Below are positions 14,701-22,782 of a stretch of DNA of 64,000 nucleotides, one piece after another (position 1 is the stretch's first letter; each line of letters starts with the position of its first letter). The stretch is from contig NC_092566.1 of the NCBI RefSeq assembly GCF_037975245.1, positions 18,201,001-18,265,000 on the forward strand, given 5' to 3'. The stretch comes from Apostichopus japonicus. Its lineage: Eukaryota > Echinodermata > Holothuroidea > Aspidochirotida > Stichopodidae. The notes beneath the pieces were generated by a model, which had not been told where the DNA came from, searched no databases, and saw only the letters and a program-made list of their open reading frames with translations. The translations under genes and the position numbers were made by a program.

Positions 14701-17700
14701 TGTATGTAACCGAGTACGAGTACAATATTGAATCGAGTAGTCCGCTTTCCTCTGTGGATAAATTATCGAAATATAATAAACTATAACTGATGGAGGTCTT
14801 ACCATCTGCCAATCTGGTTCTACATGGTTGGCGCCGATGTACTCTACGTAACTGGCAAATCCCTCGTTCAACCAGAGGTCGTCCCACCAGTCCATGGTTA
14901 CAATGTTACCAAACCACTGTCAAAGAAAGATTGTTAGTGTCAAATGTCATTGTTATGTTATATATCAAGGAATAAGTTTTGTAACATCATGTCCCTATGG
15001 CTCACAAATATATAATATATATAATATATGTATAATATATATTTAGATGCATTTTGTTTCAAGGAGGCATAGGAAATTATACTTTTAACAACGATACGTT
15101 TATGGTTCGTCATATAATTCTCGCTTCCGTATGACGTCATTTTCTAACTTGTACATAATTACTACGAAAACAAAAACTGTCAGATTATTGAGTAATAACT
15201 TAATAAATACAGGGATATTGCAGCTTTATTGCCTATAGATATCAGTGATACAAGGAACCCCACATATAGTTCATAAAATATGGATAAATTAATAGGTAAT
15301 GCGCATGCTCACTAAACGGATAATAAATACTAGTTTTTCCTCATTATTACACAGGCTAAAACACAGCCTGCCAATTTTTTTTTGAAATACTTTTCTCTTC
15401 TCTCCTCCGTTCTCCTCCGTTCTCCTCCTTTCCAATTCCCTTCCCCTCCTTTCCCCACCCCTTCCCTTCCTTTCCCTTCCTTTCCCCACCCTTCCCCCTC
15501 CCTTCCCTTCGTCCCTCCTTCACTCGAACTGCTGTTATAAATTTGGTACTCCGTTTTTTTTCTTTCCTGCATTTAATGTTTCACACTGTGTATACGTTCA
15601 TTAAAATTATCAAATTGATTAGACTGAACAAGATAGTGACAGTCATATATTAAATAAAGGTTGTTTCAAAATATTGTCACTTATTGATATTTCTGTAAAT
15701 GACACGTGACCAGGTGCATAATTCTATAAAGGAACTCACCATATGAGCCAGTTCGTGGGACACAACGCTAAGAATTCGTTGTTTGTTCGAAGCCGAAGAC
15801 TCTTGTTCGTCGTATAACATATAGCGTTCCCTATAAGTAATCAAACCCCAATGTTCCATCGCACCGGACGAAAAATCAGGAATAGATATCATATCTGTCG
15901 GAATGGAAAATATTTCAACTTTCAAACTTGAATATTTTAACTTTTCATGAGGGCTACCCCCGAGCTTATAGTTAACTTAAGACATAGAATATGATAATCC
16001 TGAATGTTTCTATAAATTTATACTATTATAAAAACCTACCTAACTTACTTTCCAAGTACAATTTCTATTGCATACCTAGTTTCGGAAGTGGATATTCAAC
16101 TGCATAGTATTCTTCGAAGAAATCTGTTATTTTCGCTCCGGAATCTAAAGCATAATCCGTCTGGTTGATCTGGAAGTCAGGTGCGTAAACTGAGAACTAG
16201 AAAATATCAAAATATGAATTATCAATCTTATAAACATATAATTGTGTCTTCGAAACATGTTTAAATATGAAATTGATTGATTGATTAATGTTGAAGTTTA
16301 CTTTGGCAAATCAGAATAGAGAGAGATAAGAAAGTGGTTAATTCTCCTGATAAAGCTGTTGGAATTTTGAGACCATCGAACATCTTCTCTAGTTATGCAT
16401 CTTCCATTTAATTCCATTTTATTCTACCATTTAATTAAGATTTTAAAGGGAATGAAGGCATATGATGGAAAATGTTGAACACAGGTATGAGTCATCGAAA
16501 ACGAGATATTTACCGGTTTGCCACTTTTTAACGTCTTCGTTTTGCTTTCAAAATCACAGACAATGAAACAAGCTAGATAGGAACTCATCGCAACAGACTC
16601 CGTGAACCTAGTTTTGACTCGATCATCGCCAATGTCGGTTTCGCTCTGTCAAAAACAAGACAAAAATTGGGATTAATGAGATTTATTAAGCAAAAACCCA
16701 AACAATGTCAACAGCAACTCTAAATAATTATCATAGTCATGGCTGAGTAATCTTTATTTTTATTTACCATTAGTGAGATTATGAAAAGCCCCTCCCCTGT
16801 ATCGAATGCACCTCCCTCTCTGGTGTCATGGTTTCACATAAAGAGGGCAAGATTCCATACTATACACTGTAGTTTCGGTTAATAGTTAAAATTTCCTTTA
16901 TGTTAAAGTATGATGTTACATATAGATAAACATAAAATAGATGATATGTTTTTTTGTTTTTTTTAGTTTGGGAGCGGTTTGCTGCAGCATGTGCAATTAT
17001 TATTGAAACATGGAACCTAGTTGCAGACATGTACAACAGCATGAGTACATGTAGAGTTCCCCTAAGTAAAAATGAGTACACAACGCGTAAATAAGCTAGA
17101 ATACGAGCACTATGCGGACTAAAATCTGCCTTGTACGTAATTTGTAAATTATTCATGAAATGTAAATAAACAAGTATAGAGTAACCAATAAAACCAAAAC
17201 TACTACCCTTGATATTATGATTCATTTTATGACAGAGTCAATCAAGTAATAAACTTACACCTACCCACTTCACACACACACTCTAATTGCACACATATAG
17301 CCATAAGGCATGTCTTTGTGAGGCTTTAAAGAAAAATGATGTTTTCTGTTGTTATTTTGATCTATTTTTCTTTCTCACCGTGGCAGTAAATTGCACCAAC
17401 CATCTTTAGACAAAATTTCCCTCGAAAGTATACTTAGATGTTTAATAGATATCAACCAAAATCCGTTCTATTTCGTTTTCAGAACTGCATCAATATCCAA
17501 TACTATATACAGTAAACACTAACATACAGAAACGGTGTGGCAGTGTGGAATACCCTCTGAATATTCTATCCGGGGATACTCTACACTAGTGCAAAACTTC
17601 CGCATAGAAAAAGTTCCCCCCCCCCCGTTTCTTTAGAAAACCCACTTTGTATTTTACTGGTTTATTACTTTGTATTTATTCCATTTCTTATCAGCTAGTA

Positions 17701-19147
17701 CAAGAAACAGTCTTGTTAAGAATTTGAGAATATAATGGTACACAAGCGTCGGTTACTACCTCATATTAGAAACTGGATCAAGACACGCTTCAAGTTTATA
17801 TAAAGTTTAAATACTGCTACACTATGAGAGAGAGAGAGAGAGAGAGGTGGAGAGAGCACACACTAGTCTATTTACTTCGCTGTCAAAAAGGTCGTTCTTT
17901 CTTATTTCACTTTGGCAGAAGGCTTTACACTATAGCCTCAGACAAATCTCTGGAATATAATAGCCAAGGGCAGAGCTTGAACTCTGCTACACAGATACCA
18001 AGAACGACAATATCTAACAACAATACAATTCAACCAGTATGGATAACACAACGACAGCCCATTTATATACAACCCTATGTACTCTGTACAACATAGATCA
18101 CTCCATAGTTTACCTCAACATCCATATTTGACAGGGCAATGTACTTCTTATCGTGGACGAGAGTGGTGATGTATGTAGCTTTAAGGTTTGGCTCATCGAA
18201 GCACGGAAAGGCCCTCCTGGCGTCAGTTGGCTGGAATTTACTTGTAGCCAAAGCCCTGTAAGAGGAAAACAAGCAGACCTGATGAATTGGTAAAGAAACA
18301 GAGATATAAATATATGCATTCAATCATATATACAGAACCCCGTAAAACATACATCCTTAGCGGCCCTATATACGTGTCCTATATAATCGCTTTGAATACT
18401 GGCCTCTTCCATTCATGAGCCCAGATACCTCACCCACCCTCCCCCAACCTTCTACAACTCCCACCCCAATATTTAATGGCAAGATTTGGAGGTATCCCCC
18501 CCCCTCCCCCTTTTCGTGTCCAGCACTATAGGGACATGCCCCATATCGTCTCTATTCCCCACAGATATCTAAACCACCGTGACGTACCTCTCTTCACCAT
18601 CTGGAGTTGTGTAGGTACTCTTATAGAACCCAACAATGTGCCCAAGAAGCGAACCCGTGAACGTCAGGGAGATGGTATACTCTCCTATAGGGAGCGCCCC
18701 TCCCACATCGAGGACATAAAATTCATTCTCCGGGTAAAAGAATTCGTCGACGATATTAACCGCTGGACCGCTTTTGGGAGTAATTTCTGACGAAAGAATC
18801 GTCATCTCCTTGATGTGAACTCTCGGGTATTCTGTTGGTTCCGTAACAGTGATCTCTATCTGGACGCTACCTGTAAAGTTATTGGTCACGTCATTCAGAT
18901 CTGGGTCTAACTCGAGCGTATATCGAGTGGGTTTGATGCCAGGGGGTAGACGGAGGTCCTCGTAAGGTTCCGCAGCGCGGCGGTTGCGATCCGCTGCACC
19001 TTCCTCTAAAGAACTCTGAATTTCAGGTTCTACACATGCTGGTGTCAGTCCACACATGAGTCCCACAAAAAGGCACAGGATGAGTACTAGAAAGGTTATT
19101 GCCCAAAACTGACCGGTCGAGAGGTGAATCTGATCGTTTTTCGCCAT
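4495..19147 (-). CDS. ANPEP: M1 zinc metallo-aminopeptidase, aminopeptidase N-like, 20 exons, 941 residues
   Basis: A complete spliced gene for a type II membrane ectopeptidase that removes N-terminal residues from peptides. All 20 exons have GT-AG borders, and their phases join into 2826 bases with no internal stop. The protein has a short cytoplasmic tail, one membrane anchor (about residues 14-34), an M1 N-terminal domain, the exopeptidase motif GAMEH (329-333, normally GAMEN), the zinc site HELAH (365-369) with third ligand E388 in NEGF, the probable transition-state tyrosine Y451 in YSKG, and an ERAP1-like C-terminal domain ending at residue 941. Human aminopeptidase N has 967 residues, and the spacing from GAMEN to HExxH to Glu is the same. 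The start codon context (AAAACATGG) is good. The M1 class is certain; which vertebrate subfamily is orthologous is not, because invertebrates have many paralogues. The symbol denotes similarity only. Confidence 0.95.
4844..5337. mobile_element. Non-autonomous hAT-type element with 8-bp target duplication
   Basis: A 494-bp element in aminopeptidase intron 19. It starts CAGGGGCGTAGCGA and ends with the inverted copy TCGCTACGCCCCTG (one internal base differs). The 8-bp TTTGAGCT flanks both sides (4836-4843 and 5338-5345). Ends beginning CAGGG with 8-bp duplications are typical of hAT elements. The interior is not coding; it has a G/C tract hairpin near 4861-4896 and two 131-bp-period copies of one segment (starting about 5030 and 5161). 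Confidence 0.88.
5030..5290. repeat. Internal duplication, 131-bp period, inside the hAT-type element
   Basis: The segment beginning GACTTAAAATATGCACCAGA at 5030 recurs at 5161 with few changes, including a G/C-rich stretch and the phrase GATCCGTCGGCAAATCAAAT that ends both copies. Confidence 0.85.
6550..6631 (-). CDS. Aminopeptidase exon 19 (residues 867-894)
   Basis: Acceptor TTAACAG/ATTTGG, donor CAGGAG/GTGAAT, phase 0. Encodes [18 protein letters not shown], matching the conserved 'LI...T..FST..EL' helix. Confidence 0.92.
7075..7215 (-). CDS. Aminopeptidase exon 18 (residues 820-867)
   Basis: Acceptor CCGTCAG/GTACCT, donor GTGGACAG/GTAACC. Encodes [19 protein letters not shown] and [11 protein letters not shown], the conserved 'IR.QD...VI..V..N..G...W.F...NW' repeat of the C-terminal domain. 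Confidence 0.94.
7634..7804 (-). CDS. Aminopeptidase exon 17 (residues 763-820)
   Basis: Acceptor CGTCTAG/CGTCGC, donor CTTTCAAG/GTATAT. Encodes [11 protein letters not shown] and [17 protein letters not shown], the conserved 'LR..VYC.A...G...W.F.W..Y' stretch. Both cysteines of the second conserved disulfide are replaced here (I774 and Q811). Confidence 0.93.
8100..8160. repeat. Poly-C low-complexity tract in intron 16
   Basis: C-rich run beside CCCTC motifs, in the intron between aminopeptidase exons 16 and 17. No other structure seen. Confidence 0.6.
8255..8356 (-). CDS. Aminopeptidase exon 16 (residues 729-763)
   Basis: Acceptor CGAATAG/GTTACT, donor GACGGA/GTAAGT, phase 2. Encodes [12 protein letters not shown]740 and C747 match the first conserved disulfide of mammalian aminopeptidase N. 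Confidence 0.9.
8724..8768. repeat. CAGA tetranucleotide microsatellite in intron 15
   Basis: About eleven perfect CAGA units, ending about 30 bases from the exon 15 donor. The perfect copies suggest a length-variable locus. Confidence 0.95.
8797..8876 (-). CDS. Aminopeptidase exon 15 (residues 703-729)
   Basis: Acceptor TGTCAG/GAATAT, donor TAGACAG/GTATAC, phase 2. Encodes part of the C-terminal helical domain, less conserved than its neighbours. A CAGA microsatellite lies about 30 bases past the donor in intron 15. Confidence 0.88.
9249..9396 (-). CDS. Aminopeptidase exon 14 (residues 653-702)
   Basis: Acceptor ACCACAG/AGCTGA, donor TTTAGA/GTAAGT. Encodes [20 protein letters not shown], the conserved 'L..E.EY.PW.AAL..L' helix. 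Confidence 0.93.
9867..9922 (-). CDS. Aminopeptidase exon 13 (residues 635-653)
   Basis: Acceptor TGCCTTAG/GCAATA, donor TTGGAAG/GTAAGT. Short exon encoding [18 protein letters not shown], the conserved '[14 protein letters not shown]' opening of the helical C-terminal domain. Confidence 0.94.
10486..10616 (-). CDS. Aminopeptidase exon 12 (residues 591-634)
   Basis: Acceptor TTTTTAAG/ATGTCA, donor CATACG/GTAAGT. Encodes [20 protein letters not shown], the conserved 'W...N....GYYRVNYD..NW' stretch. Confidence 0.93.
11136..11227 (-). CDS. Aminopeptidase exon 11 (residues 560-591)
   Basis: Acceptor TTAAAACAG/TTACAG, donor GATGGTG/GTAAGT. Encodes [16 protein letters not shown], matching the M1 'Y.W.IPLTY.TS' beta-sandwich start. 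Confidence 0.9.
11547..11734 (-). CDS. Aminopeptidase exon 10 (residues 498-560)
   Basis: Acceptor TTGATAG/GCCTAT, donor TTACGA/GTAAGA, phase 2. Includes [18 protein letters not shown], the conserved 'MDTWTLQMGYPVI' stretch that closes the catalytic domain. Confidence 0.93.
11947..12308 (-). mobile_element. TTAA-flanked MITE (T2/Kolobok-like) in intron 9
   Basis: A 362-bp element bounded by TTAA at 11947-11950 and 12305-12308, with imperfect inverted ends (TTAAAGGGTGTGAAGGCTCG and, inverted, TTAAAGGCATTGAAGACTGG). It is a reverse-oriented relative of the element at 34291-34594; shared pieces include AAGTTAACTTT, the TACTGTCTGCATTTT stretch and GGTGTAACAGAAGTGTTAGA. TTAA duplications with TTAAAGG ends are typical of T2-type MITEs mobilised by Kolobok transposases. 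Confidence 0.8.
12800..12865 (-). CDS. Aminopeptidase exon 9 (residues 476-497)
   Basis: Acceptor TGTTCAG/AAATAT, donor CAAGAG/GTAAAT, 22 codons. Encodes [20 protein letters not shown], matching the M1 'YL..F.Y.NA...DLW' helix pair. Confidence 0.92.
13236..13301 (-). CDS. Aminopeptidase exon 8 (residues 454-475)
   Basis: Acceptor CTTCTAG/GGGGCA, donor GTTACG/GTGAGT, 22 codons. Encodes [17 protein letters not shown], the family-typical GASVLRML helix directly after YSK. Confidence 0.93.
14124..14258 (-). CDS. Aminopeptidase exon 7 (residues 409-453)
   Basis: Acceptor TCGGCAG/TTTGAT, donor AGCAAG/GTGGGT, 45 codons. Includes the conserved TTSHPI stretch and ends with IPYSK, whose Y451 aligns with the tyrosine that stabilises the transition state in M1 enzymes. 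Confidence 0.93.
14344..14725. repeat. Minisatellite of about 28-bp units in intron 6
   Basis: About 12 diverged copies of a unit like TACTCGATTACGAGTACAGA + TATCAATG. Each unit contains the palindrome-like core ACTCGATTACGAGT. It lies between aminopeptidase exons 6 and 7, ending about 78 bases from exon 6. Confidence 0.9.
14803..14916 (-). CDS. Aminopeptidase exon 6 (residues 371-408): third zinc ligand
   Basis: Acceptor TTTGACAG/TGGTTT, donor CAGATG/GTAAGA, 38 whole codons. Encodes [21 protein letters not shown]388 lies 18 residues after H369, the spacing required for a gluzincin (HExxH-18-E). Confidence 0.95.
15386..15535. repeat. CT/CCTT-rich low-complexity tract in intron 5
   Basis: Pyrimidine-rich run of TCTCCT and CCTTCC motifs between exons 5 and 6. 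It gives long open frames in the opposite strand by composition alone. Confidence 0.8.
15740..15894 (-). CDS. Aminopeptidase exon 5 (residues 319-370): GAMEH and HELAH motifs
   Basis: Acceptor CCGACAG/ATATGA, donor CATATG/GTGAGT. Carries the exopeptidase motif as [13 protein letters not shown] (His for the usual Asn at residue 333) and the zinc helix VVSHELAHM with zinc ligands H365 and H369 and catalytic E366. Confidence 0.95.
16076..16196 (-). CDS. Aminopeptidase exon 4 (residues 279-319)
   Basis: Acceptor TTTTCTAG/TTCTCA, donor AAACTAG/GTATGC, phase 1. Encodes the VYAPD...[25 protein letters not shown] segment just before the exopeptidase motif. Confidence 0.92.
16514..16645 (-). CDS. Aminopeptidase exon 3 (residues 235-278)
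   Basis: Acceptor TTTGACAG/AGCGAA, donor AAACCG/GTAAAT, 44 whole codons. Encodes the conserved stretch [20 protein letters not shown], which matches the M1 'MSTYLVAFIV' strand. Confidence 0.92.
17825..17848. repeat. GA microsatellite in intron 2
   Basis: About 12 GA units in the long (about 1.47 kb) intron 2. The rest of that intron shows no gene or bounded element. Confidence 0.9.
18114..18255 (-). CDS. Aminopeptidase exon 2 (residues 187-234)
   Basis: The acceptor CTTACAG/GGCTTTG completes the Arg codon. Encodes the M1 signature [20 protein letters not shown], part of the N-terminal domain that lines the substrate N-terminus pocket. Donor is GTTGAG/GTAAAC, phase 0. Confidence 0.93.
18588..19147 (-). 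CDS. Aminopeptidase exon 1 (residues 1-187)
   Basis: Holds the start codon, a short cytoplasmic tail, a hydrophobic anchor (about residues 14-34, rich in L, V, F and C) and the start of the M1 N-terminal domain, with the family-typical [17 protein letters not shown]. The donor is AGAG/GTACGT and leaves two bases of an Arg codon. Confidence 0.93.
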
Positions 19148-19244
19148 GTTTTCACTGCACCGGTTTTTGATTGAAGTATATCTAGATGTGCCAGTCAGCC
19201 GAGTTTGGATCTAAACAGGTCAGCAACAGAACAAAATCACTTTC

Positions 19245-19254
19245 TCTATATAGT
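19245..19254 (-). promoter_or_regulatory. Candidate TATA box of the aminopeptidase gene
   Basis: CTATATAGAG on the minus strand, about 100 bases upstream of the start codon at 19147. That spacing would give a 5' leader of roughly 65-75 bases. The match to TATAWAW is good, but no start-site data support it. Confidence 0.4.
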
Positions 19255-20085
19255 TTTCCAGACGGGACACGGGTATAACAAAATAGTCTGAATGCTCTCA
19301 GCTGTTTGAAATCCTCGTACAGACTATAGTTGCGAGGCTTTATGATATATGAAACTTTAATGATCGTATTCAGCGTGTGGTTCCTTCGGTTATGAAACTA
19401 TTAGTTTCTTTCAGCGGAAACACAAATCACTTCTGTTATATCAACTCGGTGACAGTTCGAGCAACTCGCCTCTTACTTAACCGAAGAAATGTGACACCGG
19501 TGTTCTCTTGTGCCTGGAGGATTACGAGTTAATTCAGGATCTGGATCAAAGGTCGTCTAGCATACTCGTGGAAGTTGCCAACTTTTATATGCTGTTTATC
19601 ATTGAGTCTATATTTGATATTTGCCAATGGTGTAAATTTTGAAGAGACCTGGATAGTTTTGTTTGGGTCCTGTATAGGACGAAGTCCGAGGCCAATTGTA
19701 AATACTCCACGGTTTATTTATTACTCATTATCTGTATCTTAGGAGGATGCAGAATGTCTCTGCAAGTTATTCCCCTCCCCCCCCCCCCCAAAAAAAAAAC
19801 GCACGAAGGAACTGAACTCTTAAGGGAAGTTGTTCTATTATAACGAAATGGTTGCTACCTTCATGTCTCACCTTGCGTCCTAAGACAGTCTGGAAAGTAT
19901 ATTGTTATGTTGGACTGCAGACGTTTATCAGTGGCGTGTGACGCCGGCAAACACGTTTTGAAAATGCAGAAAGGACAAGTGCTAAGTGGTCCGGTCCGTC
20001 TGATGTAGATATGGCCATGAACACCATCATTTTCGTCAGCTTTCTCAGAAGTGATTCTTCTAAATGTAACAAAAAAGAATTCGTA
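19255..20085. other. Upstream region of the aminopeptidase gene
   Basis: Apart from a C-run followed by an A-run (about 19770-19800), nothing recognisable was seen between the candidate TATA box and the minisatellite. Regulatory elements are likely here but cannot be named from sequence alone. Confidence 0.5.
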
Positions 20086-21145
20086 ATCAGGACATTACTC
20101 GCGTACTCGGGACATTGCACTTGTACTCGGGACATTGTACTCGTACTTCGGACATTGTACACGTACTCGGAACGTTGTACACGTACTCGGGACATTGTAC
20201 TCGTACTCGGGACATTGTACTCGTACTCGGGACATTGTACTTCGGACATTGTACTCGTACTAAGGACATTGTATACGTACACTACTCGGGACATTGTACT
20301 CGTACTTCAGACAATATACTCATACTCGGGACATTGTACAAGTACTCGGGACATTGTACTCGTACTCGGGACATTGTACTTCGGACATTGTACTCGTACT
20401 CAGGACATTGTACTCGTACTTCGGACATTGTACACGTACTCGGGACATTGTATACGTACACTACTCGGGACATTGTACTTCGGACATTGTACTCATACTC
20501 AGGACATTGTACTCGTACTTCGGACATTGCACACGTACTCGGGACATTGTATACGTACACTACTAGGGACATTGTACTCGTATTCAAACATTATACTCAT
20601 ACTCGGGACATTGTACTCGCACTCGGGACATTGGACTCCTACTCGGGACATTGTACTCGTACTTCTGACATTGTACTCGTACTCGGGAAATTGTAATCGT
20701 ACTCGGGACATTATACACATACTTGGGACATTGTACACGTACTCGGGACATTGTATTCGTTCTCGACACATTGTACTCGTACTCGGGACATTGTATACCT
20801 ACTCGGGACATTGTACTCGTACTCGGGACATTGTACAAGTACTCGGCACATTGTACAAGGGACTCGGGACATTGCACTCGTACTCGGGACATCGTACTCG
20901 TACTCGGGACATCGTTCTCGTCCTCGGGACATTGTACTCGTACTCGGGACATTGTACTCGTACTCGGGACATTGTACTCGTACTCGGGACATTGTACTCG
21001 TACTTCTGACACTGTACTCGTACTCGGGAAATTGTAATCGTACTCGGGACATTGTACTCGCACACGGGACATTATAGTCAGGATACTGTACTCGTATTCG
21101 GGACATTATAGTCAGGATACTGTACAAGCACTCTGGATATTGTAC
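20086..21145. repeat. Minisatellite array, about 20-bp unit, upstream of the aminopeptidase gene
   Basis: About 50 copies of a unit like GGACATTGTACTCGTACTCG, with shortened variants (GGACATTGTACTTC) and longer ones (adding ATACGTACAC). The 3' part (about 20880-21000) is the most homogeneous. The unit has few stop codons on either strand, so long open frames (up to 332 codons) run through it in several frames of both strands; these are by-products of the repeat. Confidence 0.95.
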
Positions 21146-22744
21146 GAACATTGGGGATATATTTCAAAGTTTGAACTGTAATTTATCATATTGAGATATA
21201 TGCCAATATTGGAATATAACCTGAAAGAAAAATATAAATAAAAAATGTTTTTGTCAAGGTGCATCTTCGACATTACACCTGTCTGCATCAATTTCCTTTG
21301 CTTTTGGCATCAAAATGTGTCGAGATTAATTTACTTAAATCCTGTTGGGATTTGAAAAGTTAGCGGAGTTATGACCAACAAAAAACTTTTGTGATCAAAA
21401 ATTAGTATGTTTACTTATTTCGTTGGCAACCTTTGAATTTCTCTGCAACATTTGGTTAATGTTTTTGCGATGTAACATGGCGATTTTTTTTTTCTGTGAC
21501 GATTATCAAATGAGAACATTTCATCCAAACAGTATTTGATTCGTTGGCGATGCGTTTTATGTTTCCATCGTGGTAGTAAGGCCATTGCGTTATACTGTAT
21601 TGGATTATCCTTTGTTGTTGTTAAGTATACACCGCGTTGTCATAATCTTAACCTTTAAACAAGGTGGCAAGCCGCAGGAACAGCAAGACGGGATCTCTTA
21701 TCACAGCTGATATGCTCCATCTTTGTCGATTGAGTGATGTACTGATAACTTTTATTCGCTCAAAGTTCAAAAGCTTTGAAGGCTATGTTTACAAAGCCTT
21801 CAATCCAAATAGATGGCAAGATGGAGTATAATGATAACCAACATTTGCAATCCAACAGTTAGCAATTCATCGTCGTTACCTTAAACAAAGCCTAATTTAT
21901 TGCAAACGAGAATCTACAGTAGACAAATTTCAGTCTATGAAAAACCCCATGACAGTATAAGGCACGGCGTTTCAAAGTAAAGTATTTCGCAGAACTAATA
22001 CACATGTAGTACAAAACTTACAGGTCAGTTTGTTGTGTTTATGTCTAATTGTGTAAACATAGTTGTTCAAAACACAAAATCTTAAGAGAAAGTCCGATAT
22101 TTGTCAAACTCAATCCTGAAACTTAGCTAATTGGAGAAAGCACTAATTGAGACACTTTCTTTGTGTCATGGTTTGTAAGTGCAAGTATCATTCCCATTGA
22201 AGGCCGAAAATTCCATTATATTTTCGCCAGAACTCCTTATTTGTCAGTCTTCTTCTATGAGTCACATTTCTTTGCTTCTTTATTTCACATTAAAAACTCT
22301 CATTTGCCTTTTTCATTCTCGAAGATATAACTTATGCATAAAGCATGTATTGTACCACTACGGTAAACAACATTAGAATGTTTCAACACAAAGTATGAAG
22401 TTTGTGGCCTTAAGGGCCAACAAAACGTTTGCAACTATCATGGACTTCATATCAGTCAGTCTATATGTTAAATAATTCATTATCGCTGAAGAGATTCATA
22501 TAATCTTGATATCGTTACAACCTCGTAGATCCAGTAAAGGGTTGGTTCAGTAACGTGAGAAGTGTAAATATTGTAATCATTTAGTAAACACACGCAAGTT
22601 GATTACTTCGTATCACTTTGTTTAACTTAACTCTGTTGATAAGATCTTTATCAATTAACTGCCATGGTGCACTTCTGCCTGTGTATATACAAAGAACCCC
22701 AAGTGATGTATAATTCGTAAACGGTCACACATCCATAACATGCG

Positions 22745-22782
<38 letters not shown>

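Noticed and set aside
15289-15572. Gly/Arg/Glu-rich open frames on the minus strand
   Set aside because: Translation of a pyrimidine-rich low-complexity tract within intron 5 of the aminopeptidase gene.
20011-21151. Long open frames (up to 332 codons) on both strands in the 20-bp array
   Set aside because: They exist because the repeat unit lacks stops in most frames. No start context, splice site or protein family; frames overlap in all directions.
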